Assembly: GCA_963920665.1 (NCBI GenBank) | Contig: OY987263.1 | Coordinates: 42,133,218-42,197,217, forward strand | DNA: 64,000 nt | Source of the DNA: Straminergon stramineum | Lineage: Eukaryota; Streptophyta; Bryopsida; Hypnales; Calliergonaceae | Reading direction: 5' to 3' | Shown: positions 47,131 to 59,975 of the stretch, piece by piece | Layout of the letters: each line of letters starts with the position of its first letter | Numbering within the stretch: position 1 is the stretch's first letter | Position numbers and translations under genes: made by a program | Notes under the pieces: generated by a model | Databases searched by the model: none | Seen by the model: only the letters and a program-made list of their open reading frames with translations | Told to the model about the DNA's origin: nothing

Positions 47131-47368
47131 AATGAAAAAACAAAAACAAAACCAACCCTGGTCTCCACTTTCTCCATTATCATTTTACACTCTTGAGCAC
47201 CTCAGTCCATTTGCAACATGGCATTGGTTGTCGCTGCAAATCTTGTGTCTCCTCTTGAAACTTCACAAATCCTGTTCCTAAAACTTATTCTCTAATTCTG
47301 CCTCCAAATTAATTACTCACAACAGAATCAGCATTAAACTGAGATCACCTGCAGCTATTGCAAAACGG

Positions 47369-47634
47369 AGGACGCTAAATCCTGCAAACGAAGTGAGCCC
47401 CTGCAGGGGCAGATTTACCATGGGGAAAATACAGGAATTTTTTATTTTTTGCACATTATTTTTTTTTGGAAATTCCGAATTCATATTTGCAATCAGAGAC
47501 CCGGTAAAAGCTTGGAGAGGTCCAGAACTTACCCTAGACACGGCTGAAAATAGGGGGCAGTTTTTACTTTTATCCCAAGGTAAAACACAAAATGCCCCTA
47601 TGGGGCTCACTTCATTTGCAGGATTTAGCGTCCT
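47369..47634. mobile_element. Short foldback element with 33-bp terminal inverted repeats
   Basis: Bases 47369-47401 (AGGACGCTAAATCCTGCAAA...) and 47602-47634 are reverse complements with a single mismatch. Weaker complementarity continues inward on both sides. Total about 266 bp. ORFs on both strands run through it but differ in frame and have no motif. Confidence 0.75.
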
Positions 47635-47899
47635 GCTTGCAAAACTATTTTTACCAGAGACCTTCAAAACATTTGATTTTTACCGCTCTGACAGACAAGG
47701 AAATCTCGAAGAAAACAAACTCTACCTTACCTCCACGTAGGAAATTTTTTTCTCAAGGTAAAACTGGAAATCAACTTTTTATTGTCACATCTAGTAGGAC
47801 GGACACATGTCTAATTGGACCTGCAAAAAAACATGGTAACTTGACACCAAAATGCAAAATTACATCCCACAAGACAACCCTAACTTTAGGATGCATTTA

Positions 47900-50800
47900 A
47901 AAAACCTTGTTTATGAATGTAAACATCATGATTTGACAATTGGTGAGGTTTTTGAAGTTTAGTTTTAAAAGATTTACTCCAACAAATCAACTAAAGACAC
48001 TACATTTAGATTTACCAAAAAGTAACAAAGACAAAAAGATAGAAGAGTGGTGAAGGATAGAGTGTCTTAGGACAAGTCTTTGCCATTTGAAACAACAAAA
48101 GACTACTTTAGGATTAAAAAAACAAAGATTAGAACCTCTTACAAAACATTCCATTAGGATTATTTTGTATCTCTTTTCAGTGAATTATTGGTAATAATAG
48201 TTACCTTGGCCATGCAACCATGTAAATAATGTAGTATTAGGATTTTTTCTACAACTTTCGGAACATAAGATGGAACTACACTAAACCTTTTATTGAATTT
48301 TCAAATGTCTTGGCTCATTTTTTGATTTAACCAAAAAAGAGATTTGTAAAGGTCTATTATAAACAACAATTTCAAGAAATAATTGGGTGTTGACTACCAT
48401 AGTAAACTACAACTATAGATTTTGAATTATGAAGTACATCTATATAGTTTAGATTTACAATTGTTATGGCACCAATATTTATGGAACTTGAAATTTAGGA
48501 TTTAGAATTCTTTAACTTTGAATAACATTTTTAATATCAAAAGATTTAGGAGTAAAATTTGTTGCAAGTGATTGGAAATTGTAAAACTCAAAAATATAAG
48601 TCTTGTTGTTTAAATTACAAATAAAATTTGACAAACTCATATTTGGAAGTTGATTATGACATATCATATTTCCAATATTATATTTATGGAAGATTAGAAA
48701 AAAGAATTTTGGAGAATCCACACTATTCAAGTCTTAGTCAAGTAACTCAAGAATTGATGAATTATTAGATGCCTTGGCTAAAAAATGCATGCTTTGGAGA
48801 TCAAGAGGCACTTTACACTTTGATCATGATTAAAAAAAGAAACTTAGGACACTTAGGGGTTAAACGACAAAGGTAGTTAAAATTTTTTAAATATAAAAAT
48901 TAGTGATTTTAATATACAACTTTGAAAGATGAATTTCAAATAAAAGTTGTAACTCTTAACGGTAGCATTATAGTTAAATTGGATTGGATTTTCAATTATA
49001 CAAACCAATATTTTTCAAACAAGGTTGATTGTAGATCAAATATTTGTAATTTCCAAAAGAATTCTTTTGCTTTATTTCCCTATAAGTTAAAAATATTAAG
49101 CTCAAACATGGTGAATGTTTAAGCTTTGTATTGGATTTACTTTATAAAGATATTACAGAAAGGTCATTTTTAAAAATACAATAATTATTTTTTGAGGTGA
49201 AATGAACTTGTCTTCTTTGAACCACTAATCACAAAAGCATTTGAAAATCTAATCCAAAACATTATTTGAAAAATAATACAAGATTGTACAAACATTTGAA
49301 TGAATGAGACAATCATGTTCATGTATATATAAGACATATTTGTATTCTTTTGTTGTTTAAAATTGGAAAGATTGTTTTTTTGGTTTAATTGTAATCCATT
49401 TCTACCACTCACATATTATAGCATATTTACGTATCATCATCACTGTCATTAAAAAAAAATGAAATTGGTATTGTTTCATACAATTTGGAATTGGATACTT
49501 CCACCTTATTGTCCTTGATTTGTACTTGGTGGAATTCCCTATAATAGGAGCAAGGTCAATTCATCACCGAATGAGGAAGACATTTATTTATTTTGATGAA
49601 AACCTTTCAATAGTTTACCTTTAAGCAATCCTAAATTCAATAAGAAGGATATCTTTCAAATTTGACCTTTCAAGACTTTCTTTATAAAACTAATATATTT
49701 CATTTGTTTTTTTAATTCAATCTTGATCAAGCCAACAAATTCACTTTCAAATATGCCCATGGTTGTTCAACCGAACAACTCGACAACACGACGAACACAA
49801 CGTCCAACACGTCTAGTAGACCCCCTTGTCCGTCTAATAAAGTCAACTTTAAGGTTGACTTTCAAATAAAGCACTTTCTATTTCCAATCTTGACATATTT
49901 GAGTTTCATTTTATTGAAGTGTCTCAATTTAATAATCACTTATTACATTCTTAATTATGGATCATAAATAAAATGAGATTTCAAATTATCTCTGCTGTTA
50001 GGATAAGGCCTTATTTGTCAAAATTGTCATGTATATATGACACTCGTCTTGTACGACATGTGACATTAGACGAACTACTCGACACCTGAACCCCAAAATG
50101 TGTTCGACAAAACAACCCTGAATATGCCAAATGCAAATATTGACTAATTATTTTGTGTTCTTTCATTGTTTTCTATAATAATTGATTGAATAGTATTGGT
50201 GATGTTTTTTGAGAATTTGGTTGGGCATAAATGTAGAAAGATTCATGCACTTCTTTTTGGGTTTAGATAAACATATTGATACCAAGAGAGAAAATAATTC
50301 TATAGATATTTCAATGTTACAATATTGCAGTCCCAAACTTTGTAACGTAAATATATCAAAATGACTAAATTAGATTTTATTAATTGATGGAACATTTTGA
50401 TTAAATATGTACCTTTAAGCATGATGGTGCAATTAGTTTGCTTGAACCTAATTACAATTCATAAAAACTTGTTTTGCAAATGTTGATTGGTGCCACCTTC
50501 ACATTGAATTATTTATAGTATTCTTTTTTAACTTGGTCTAACAACATTTTACTAAAAGTAAGATGTGAATACCAAATTTGCAATATCAAATTTTTGTATT
50601 TGCATTGTCAATTTTTAAAAATTCATCTCCAATATTTTTCAATCAATTGTTATGTGAAACAATGAAAATGTAAAAAAATAAATTGCCCAAAATGAAGGTT
50701 TTGGTTTTTGAAAGTGAAATTTGGAAATTTGGTGTGCCAATAAAGAATGCATACAAAACTTAGTAGGTTGACTTGGTTTGAATAGAAAAGTTTTACAGAG

Positions 50801-51500
50801 TCAAATAGTGAAAGATATCCTTTGGGAGGAATTTAAGGAAGCAATATCATAGTTGTAGGGCAAAGTTGGTGAAAAATGATTCTAAAAGTAGCTACCAAAA
50901 TTTTAAGAGAATTTTTTTTATTAAAAAAGATTTTGGATGGTATAAAATAGGATATTGGCAAAAAGTTCTATTCTAGAATGTATTGAACTTTAATTTTTGA
51001 AAAATATAGATATTTGGTAGAAAAGTGGTACCTATATCCTACACTTACAATACATTCATTTAGGTGCAAATGCTAATTTCAAAAAAATACTAAAGTTTTT
51101 TATTGTTGTTGGGCCAAGTCCCAAATGCAATCAAAGATTTCTATAAGTGGCATGCATGCAACAAACTTGAGCAAGCACAATCCCTAAAGTTTGGAATCTC
51201 TTATTTTATAGTCTTCAAATATTTTTGTTTTGGAAGCTCTTATACTTTGAAGACAACATTTTCTACATTGTGGCTCAAAATTCTTGAATTTTTTGGATTT
51301 GACCACTATCTTGTATATTTTTGGTTATATGAAAATTGAAGATTTTTAACAATCCTACAATGATTTTTGTAATTGTATAATGATAAAGGTATTTTGAACA
51401 CATTTGTAGAGAGGGGTTATTTTGATTTTTGAAGGAAGTGAGCCCTCCTTATCGCTTCATGTATTCCATTTCTAATACAGTATTTAAAAGAAGATTAAAA
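47900..51500. other. AT-rich intergenic DNA
   Basis: No gene is supported. Around 49740-50110 there is a less AT-rich patch with recurring CGAC/GACGA words, possibly a degraded retroelement piece. I could not identify termini. Confidence 0.4.
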
Positions 51501-51505
51501 TAATC

Positions 51506-51668
51506 TATAGATAACAAATTTTGTTAAAATGGCTATATTTCATATGCCATTTTCAGACCGCGCAATCTAAACCATTTAGGATTGGTGTAGATTTTAGATA
51601 GCATGGGCTAAATTGTAAAAGTGCCAAATTTGTGGAATGACTGCCATTTTAACAAAATTTGCTATATA
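51506..51668. mobile_element. Small MITE-like inverted repeat
   Basis: The left end CAAATTTTGTTAAAATGGC and the right end GCCATTTTAACAAAATTTG are exact inverses of 19 bp. The element is about 160 bp and lies just upstream of the duplicated block that starts near 51.7 kb. It is absent at the equivalent place in copy A. Confidence 0.65.
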
Positions 51669-51699
51669 ATAAACAAATAGTATAGCAATGCATGTTTCA

Positions 51700-52872
51700 T
51701 TACCTATACATGTTACACCTATATGACTTTCTATCACAATGGCATTTTAAACTATCAAAGAAGAATATGTCATAGCTCTTGCATCCATACTTATTAATCC
51801 TCTTTGAGTGTCTGCAATAATGTATGAAATTCACACTTTTTCACTCTTGAATGTTAGAATGTCGATATAATGTCCACAAAAAGTATATTTTATAATGACT
51901 CTGATATTGCGTGTGACATTGATTTTGAACCCTCACTGTTAGGATAAAACAGTGCAATTTCAGACATTATAGAATCCATGAGGGCCAAAAAGGGAATACT
52001 CACGAAAGAAGTGCTAAGTCAGGTAGATCAACAACCACAAATAGATCACTGTTGGGGCCTCCCAAACTCCATAGATTGCCCCTTGCTCACCACAAATGAT
52101 CCATTGATTCGTATCCAACATACATACTTTAGTTGGGCTTGTATTAAGAGCGGCTTCTTGGATGGCAATCTCACTCTACCAGTCTCTGCTGTGAATGTGA
52201 AGGTCAAAAATTACAGGGGGATCTCTCAGAGACAAACACGACACAAACAAAAGAAACTGCAAAAACAAGAGGTCTAACAGAATCAAGGTTCGCCCACAAT
52301 TTTGTATCTCAGAAAGTGGGAGAGTCACAAATGTTTCCAATATTCAACACACGCATGTTGCAGAGAAAAGAATATTGAAATGCAGAAATCCTCTTGCGGG
52401 ACTGAACATTTCGATTGCCAGCATGAGCAAGGACAAGAGGTCAGGACACTTATCGTTTGAACAACGATTTCTCAAACCAATCAGCTGCAATTCTTGACAC
52501 CCTTATAAGAGAGGTATGGGAAAGTCGAAAACCAAGCTCAATCTCCAAGTGCATCCTCTGCCCATTCACGTTGTCAAATTCCACCCGCTAAACCAACAAG
52601 AAATTGGATTCCATTGCCTTGCAAACAAATTGCTAAAAGTGTTAGCCAACCCTCCAAAACATACCATCTTCTCTTTCCAAATCAAGTCACATGCTTGGCG
52701 ATGTTGTTAACTCCCACTAAAAAGCACACACAGAAGAGGCCAATCAGCAGTAACCTATGTTTCAGTTGGCTCAACCTCTCGTAATTGCCAGATCTTGACA
52801 ATTCAATTAGCATAGAATTCTCCAGAGTGTGCCAGCATGCTTTGAGTTTGTGCACTTGTGACTTGGTACTCG
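51700..52872 (-). other. Conserved 3' flank of TNL2
   Basis: Counterpart of 26.69-27.84 kb. A plus-strand ORF (51978-52277) shares its C-terminal 99 codons with the ORF at 26828-27247 but lacks its start. It is likely 3' UTR or flank. Confidence 0.45.
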
Positions 52873-55800
52873 TCATACAGGGCCATAGTTAGCAATTTGA
52901 AGTGGAAGTTCACCCAGATCTCTCTCTTGATATTTGTGCTCCTCCCCAGCTAAACATTTTGAATTCCGTTGCGTCCTTTCGCATAAAGGAATTAGTACCT
53001 TCCGTTGACGAAAGTCCAATCTTAATTTACATAAAGAATGTGACAATTCTCTTGAAAAGGGCACCAGCTTCAACGAAGGCAACTTCGAAAGCATTTCAAT
53101 ATCTTTCTCATGAACCTTGAGCGCATAACATTTGTTAAGCACGAGGACTCTGAGGTTCCTCGACTTCCTTAAGTCAGGCAACTGCAACAAATGTTCGCAA
53201 CCAGAAAGGTTAAGATGTCGCAATGCAGGTAGATCTCCCACTCCTTCCAAGGACACCAACTCCTTGTTCCATCCCAAGTCCACGTCTTCCAATTTGCTGA
53301 ATCCATCAAGATTCGGTCCATCTGTGAATTGAGAAAATTTCCAATGAAGCGTCCGAAGCTGGCGTGGAAAGGAATTTTGTGCACCCTCCCCTGGACTCTC
53401 AACGCTTCCACTTCCTTGTCTTAATTCCAAATCAGGGATTTCGGTGAGACCAGGCAGACTAGGAAACTTCCTACAACCATGAATCTCTAATTTCTCCAAG
53501 CGGGTAAGGTGATCCAATCCCGGAATATCGACAAGATCCTCGCAATTACAAATCCAAATAGATTGCAAGTTGGATGGCTGACTGTCGCTGAGGCCAGACA
53601 AAGTTTGCAACTTTGAAATTCTAATAAGTTTCACTGTTTTTAGGGACCAACAACGGCTCAAATCCAACGTATTCACTTCCAAAAACCAGAGCCCTAGTTC
53701 CGACAAATTGTGGCACTTGGCAAGGAAGTCCGTCCCAAAATCCACATTCCCACCTGACATGAACAATATCTTGAGAGACAACGGAAGAGACCCCACAATA
53801 CAAGGACCCAAACCCTTGTGATCAGAATGCCATTGAAAACGGGTGAGGTTCCCCAATGTGTCCAAACCCTCAAGGCTACCAAGCTCTACATTATTGGATA
53901 AATGCAATGCCCTTAAGCCCCTCAAGGCCTCTAAATTCAAAGTTCCCCCTCCCCAATGCAACCCTTCCAAATGCAATACCTCAACATTGCAAAAATGATC
54001 CCATTGGATTCTCTTCAACCTTGCAATCTGAACATCAATTTCACATTGATTCTCGTCATTCAAGGAAGGTTGCACAATATTAAGGTGTACCAAGTCCGTC
54101 CAACATCTACCCTCTGGTGTCTTTTCAAGCTTAGTGAGATTGCCATCATCAACATACAACCACTTTTGAGTTCTTAAGTCTCCTATCCCATTGAAAAATC
54201 TTTTTGCTTCCAGTTCGACAAACTCTAAATGCAAATCATGCATGCTGATTTCTCCAAATTCCAAATCCACTTCTTGCAACCAGCCTTGGTGTTTCAAATT
54301 CTCCAACTGCCATTCCAACATCAATATGAATAATTTTATAAGACATATTATTCACCCAACACTAGGTGAATTTTAATACATTCAACAAATTAAAAAACAC
54401 TTGGCTTACATGACGAGGACAACCTTGAAATCCATCAAAAATGATTGAAATCAAAACTCTCATCCAATGAAACAATTACTAGTTTACACAATCTACTACA
54501 TTCAATTTACCTTCTTTGACAAAAGATACACTATGAAAGAGTTCCACAACTTGAAAAGACTCACAATCCAACTTTACATTCAACTTTGTAATGCTGCTAC
54601 TAGTGCAACTTGTTTGGAATCATAAGCCACATTCAAAGTTGTACAATTCATTATCAACTTCCAACCTCTATCTCCTATTCAATATCTCAAATGTTTGCCT
54701 CAAGTAAAAATTGATTCCGATAGGGTTTGTTAAGTGAAGAATAAAGAGATTGGAAATCATACATTACCACAAACAACTACAAATAAGAGGTGGAACAATA
54801 AAAAATACTAGAAATAAGAAGCATATTACTCAAAACTTGAAAAAGATAAATGCAAATTATGTACCTCACGCCCAATTTGAGCTTCCTCTTCTTCCTCGTG
54901 CAAGTTGTACAACCACTGCATGATTGAAGTTCGATAAAGCTGAAACTGCCACCTATCCCCCCAACAACCATCTTGACTGCAAACTTGACAAAGCCCCACA
55001 TCCATGAGCAAACGCTGCTCATTGAATGGCAATGAGTCAAAAGTACCCTTAAATATACCAAAGACTGGATTTGCCCCCGGAAAAGAACCAAAAGTTCGAA
55101 CCTGTGGCAAATTCTTTACCCATTCCAAAGGATTCTTGCCAAAGGATCGTGAATGCGAACCCAAAATATGCAAAGCCAAAGGATGGTAATGGGAACCAAC
55201 TCCATCACCCTTGGAAAAATAACAACTTTGGATGCACTTCAAAATGCAAGCCTTATCTTCATCTCCAGTGAATTCCTTCCTAGGGGCAGCATGGTGCAAG
55301 AACAATTTCATTGCATCCACCACTTCAAGCTCTGGCATCTCAACACAAGCATCTCCATCCACCCCCAAGCCCTCAAGAATACTCTTGGAACGAGCAGTCA
55401 CAATCACCAAACTTTCCTCATGATAAGGAACATCCAAAAACTTCTTTGCATGCTCCATTGATTCATGGTTGAAAGAGACATTGTCTATAGCCAAAAAGAC
55501 TTTATGCCTAGAAAGACTCGTACGCAAAGCTTCCATGCACTGCTCACATTTCACAATTCAAAGTCTTAGTCATCTGAAATGATTCCATTTCAATACAATT
55601 AGCTAAATGGTAAAGAAGCATGTCAAAACATAACCTTGAGCCACCCAAATGGAATCGATGATTTCAGTGACGAGCATCTTATAGGTGGAAGTAGGAATGT
55701 CTCTTCACACACTTAAATAGAAATGTACATGACCCAAGTAGTTAAGAAATGCATAACTAACACTCAAACATCATCAAGAAAAAATGAAGATTACAAAACA

Positions 55801-57060
55801 ATGTCACAAGCTTACAAATGATAACAAGAAACATCACTCTATCAATACTACAAAATCTCTTCTTCCACAATACTAACTTCCATAACTTAAAGCACTTACA
55901 AACAAACCTCAAGCATTGAAAACAAAAATCTCACCTGCCCTTCATTCAATTGTTGAATAACCTCCATCCTTTTCCATGTCAAGTCTCTCACTACCTTGTG
56001 AACAAATTCTTCATACTTCAATTGAAGAACACTTTGGAATTCTATATGGCACACCCTCCCTTCATACTTGATCCAAAGTTGATTGCACAATATCTTGCAA
56101 ATCGTGGTCTTACCAATGCCACCAACTCCATAAATACCAACCACTTTCACATTGTATTCTTGGGAAACACCAACTCCTTCAATCCTCTCATGAAGGACCT
56201 ACAATGCCAAACCAAACAACAATCCAATCACTTGATTTCTCTTCACATTCAACACTCATTAGAGACAAAAAACGAAATGTACCATCAATTTCTACCAAAG
56301 ATTGAGAAAAGCAAGAAAACAAACCTATGAAATGCAACAAAACCAATCTCAAGCAAACTAGGGTAACCATGGAATCTTGAATCCCAATGTCAAAGCCAAA
56401 TTGAAAGTAAAGATATGCACTCAATTTCGTACCTTCCAAATATAGGATTTGCCTTGCACATGGGAATCATCCCACTTCGTATTGGGAGCAATGGACTTGG
56501 AAACATATGAAACAATTTCCCTCTCATAAGCAAGAATCTTCTTCGCATTTGCATCATACTCGATGCCATTGAACTTCTCTAAAACTTCCAATGCATCCTT
56601 CCAATCACTCACAACAATCCGCTTCTTGGAATCAGCCTCCGCCAAAGTCTCCCACATTTGAATCCATTTCTTTTGCTTGGATGCATCTTTGAAATCATGC
56701 ACAGAGAGCCCATAAAATAAAGGTAATATCTTTGGCCCATTGGAGGAACTCTTGGACTCATGGCGTAACTTATAAGCTCTTACAAAAGCATTCAATTCAA
56801 TCATGGGCCACTTCGACATAAAATACTCATCCGACACAACCACAATCAACATTTCACATTGTTCGACAGCTTGCATGATCAACTCTGGGAAACTTTCACC
56901 CTTTGGCAAACTCTCATGGCGTCTATCAAAGAAAGGATAGTGCATCTGATCTTCCAAGGCTTTGCATAAGTGTTCCACAAACTCCTTTTGAGCTCCACTA
57001 TGACTTAAAAAGATCTTGTGGTTGGGATCCAAAACAGGATCATCATTGGAGGCTTCATTG
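52873..57060 (-). CDS. TNL2: TIR-NB-ARC-LRR immune receptor, open in all exons
   Basis: Exons are TIR 57060-56433, NB-ARC part 1 56198-55935, NB-ARC part 2 55542-54865, and LRR 54306-52873. Phase-0 introns give about 1,000 residues plus a missing 5' start exon, since no ATG is in frame after the last stop before the TIR. The TIR opens HKIFLSHSGAQKEFVEHL and has SDEYFMSKWPMIEL with the putative catalytic Glu. NB-ARC has GVGGIGKTT, FLAIDNVS, VIVTARSK, HPLALHILG and then ISMHDLHLEF. About a dozen degenerate LRRs follow (for example LVSLEGVGDLPALRHLNLSG), then a short basic C-terminal tail. It is the best candidate for a working receptor here. The role is inferred from the family: pathogen-effector sensing and TIR NADase signalling. 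The ATG seen in frame at 54324 is not used, because the conserved acceptor CAG|TTGGAG lies downstream. Confidence 0.9.
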
Positions 57061-57938
57061 CTACAGTCATGTCACCAAAACTTCGTTCAGAATAGGATGA
57101 CACAAAACAAATAGATAAACACAATTCCATAGTTTCAAAGCAAAACGTGAGTTCAAAAGAATGAAAGGAGTTGGAAACAACTAAAAAGTTCTAACTAGCC
57201 ATCACTACACCACCTAGAGAAGACAAACCTCTTTTACACAAACATATTAAGGGTTTAGTACATTACCCATGCATGTTGTCACCTTCTAAACAATCTCCCA
57301 CATCATGTTTCTTTTCCTCATTGCACACCTACAAGTACATCCTGTATTACGTCCTTCATTCCATGCTCTACATCCTTGTCTAAATAGGCAAACACTCATA
57401 CAAAAATTGCATTCTTTCCTGCTTTTGCCCAATGATTCTATTGAACTCCTATAAATATGGAGAAGCTACTTCTTCTCAGTTTCGCACATTTTGCTTGCAA
57501 TAATCATAAATATTTTTACTTATAGGGTCGACTCATATCCAAGTAGGCCAATAGAAAGCGAGGTACCTCAGTAATCCCCAACCGACATTGCAAGCCCTCC
57601 CGCGACACAGTTTGGTCCCCCATGCCATTCTGCAAGCCTTTCCTTTTTACTTCCCTACACCTATCAAAAGAGTAATTGATGTGAAACCGAAAGCATAACA
57701 CTCAGAAAGCACAATACTCAAAGTATAGTAAGACTTCAGAAAGTGCATGAAAGTAGCAAAAAAACCCGACCCAGCACTTGTGTCGAACTTTCTCCATGTA
57801 TATAGGGAGAGAGGTCGGTTAAATGAACAATCAATCCCCAAACCGCTCCTAAAGGATTCAATTTCAAATCTAGAATTTGAAGAAAACCTCTGCACGATTT
57901 TCACTTCCGGAGAGTAGAGGTTGAGAGGGTAAGTATAA
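57061..57938 (-). other. Spacer between TNL2 and SR2
   Basis: Matches 32.12-32.93 kb. It should contain the 5' exon and promoter of TNL2 and the 3' UTR of SR2. No conserved ORF. Confidence 0.5.
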
Positions 57939-59570
57939 TCATCTATAAACGTACTGTTTGAGCATGTCCTTTTCCTCTCGATTCGGCAAAGTCTCCAGGT
58001 TCACCTGCCACAAAGCACAACCGGTAACACAAGATTTATCAAATATTATTACTCAAAGAAATCATATATCCACATTAACCCCTAAATGGCCAGAGTGATC
58101 ATGAGAATGGACGATTTGAGAAAAATCATTATGAAGTACTAATTGAAAAATTACTTCGAAAGTGATATACAAATAAAAGTTGAAGATTCCATTTGTACAG
58201 TTGGAATCTCCAATTCTATTACCAAAAAATCTTGAAGGGGAAATTTTAAAATTCCTTATAAATTTGATTAGGAGAAAAATATTGTCCTTTTGGGGGATAA
58301 AATTTGTGGGACTAGACTTGAATTAGGTGAAGGAAATTGTCGATGGAAAGGCGAGGGTTCTAGACCGATCCAACAAATAAAAACTTGCAACAGAAAATAC
58401 AAGCTTGACTCTGTTTTCCACCTTCTCTTTCTTTTTCATTCTCTTCTCTTGTTCTCGTTCCCTCTCCTTCGTCTTCCGTTTCTTCAACACAATCACCTGA
58501 GGTAGTTATTGTAAGTACAACATATTGCCTGCAGAAATCGTAGCACAAAAAGAACGAAAGGAGGTAACAGTCGAAAGCTTACAAAGGTAGAGCAAAAGAA
58601 AGACATATCAAGGCAATGCAGACACATCTTGGTCTACCTTCTCCTTCTTTGGTCTTCGTTCCTCCTTTCTCTCACGCTCAGCTTTCTCCTTTAGCTTGAG
58701 CCGTTTTTGCCTCTTGGCTCTCCTGAACTCATCATCACTATCTTCGGAGCTCTCTCCAGATGTGTCTTCGGTCGGTGATTCATCCTCCTCTGACGCTGAA
58801 CGGATATGTCTGCGGTGCTTACTCTTGGACTTCCGACTCAGGTGATTTTTACTTCGTGACTTCCTCTTCTTCCTTCGTCTGTCACCTTCACCGTCTGAAT
58901 ATGCGTCCTCGCTGGAGTCGCCAATTGAACGCAATTCTACCTTCTCCTTCTTCGGTCTTCGTTCCTCCATTCTCTCAGGCTCAGCCTTCTCCTTTGGCTT
59001 GAGCTGTTTTCGCCTCTTGGCTCTTCTGGACTCATCAGCACTATCTTCGGAGCTCTCTCCAGATGTTTCTTCGGTCGGTGATTCATCCTCCTCTGACGCA
59101 GAACGGACATGTCCGCGATGCTTAATCTTGGACTTTCGACTCTGGTGATTTTTTCTTCTTGACTTCTTCTTCTTCCTTTGTCTGTCACTCTCACCGTTTG
59201 AATATGCATCCTCGCTCGAGTCACCAATTGAACGTAATTTTACTTTTCGATCCTCTTTGCTGCTCTTCCTAGCACCTGCCTTCGTATCATCTTCCACACC
59301 GTTTTTCCTGGCCACTTCTCTGCCAATGTTTTCCTCCGACATACCTTCTGTATTCTTGGTACTCAACTCCTGACCTCTTCTGGCTTCATGTTTCTCAGCT
59401 AAATTTTTGTGCTTGTGCTTCTTCTCAACGCTGGGAGAACGAGAGCGCTTACGTCTCTGTTTTGGGGGGCAAGGGCTAGCAGAACGATGCTGCCAGCGAC
59501 GCTTGCCTCGGGCTCTCCGTAAGCTGCGAGAGTGGCAACGTTCATCGCTCTCCTTGTCATCCGCAGCCAT
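57939..59570 (-). CDS. SR2: Ser/Arg/Lys/Glu-rich protein, C-terminus shortened by TGA
   Basis: This is the paralogue of SR1 with the same three exons: exon 1 59570-58638 (933 nt), exon 2 58481-58422 (60 nt) and exon 3 from 58004. Exon 3 hits TGA at 57939-57941 (codon 22 of the exon) where SR1 has CGA, removing 23 residues of the hydrophobic end. Exon 1 starts at the ATG of MAADDKESDER. The frame happens to stay open further upstream, because a TAG in SR1's leader is CAG here, but MAADD is the conserved start. The internal repeat of about 100 residues is again present twice (SIGDSSEDAYSDGE and SIGDSSEDAYSNGE blocks). Composition suggests a nuclear, disordered protein. About 350 residues. Confidence 0.65.
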
Positions 59571-59739
59571 CGCCTCCTGAACCCCTGAAGCACCAACGAT
59601 TTTTAGTCTGAAAATGACCACTTCAATTGTCAAGAATATAATTAAGATGTGAACAAATTTTGTATTACCAGAATCGGTGAAAACATTGAGCGTGTTGGTT
59701 CAAACTTGAACAAATTGCAAAAAACTTAGCATATTCGTA

Positions 59740-59975
59740 TGATCTACTCGAAAATGCTGAAAACCATGAAGTCCATTGGACCGTTGCATTCCAAATTTTC
59801 ACCGTATGGAGAACGGATGATGAGGTTTAGGCTTGAAGGGACTGGTGCAGGGATCAGAACTGCGACTAGTTCTTTAAACTGACCCTGTACAAAAACACAA
59901 TTGAAACACACGATTGAAACGAAGTATAAATCGAGTAAAGTCGTTGAGCTATTCAAATGCGTGCTGCACACTTAC
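59740..59975 (-). other. Duplicate B of the possible hydrophobic-segment exon
   Basis: The frame KELVAVLIPA...LIIRSPYGE follows an acceptor GTACAG|GGTCAG. VQFEE of copy A is GQFKE here, and LVLSSLIL is PVPSSLNL, which breaks up the hydrophobic run. It seems to be drifting. Confidence 0.3.
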
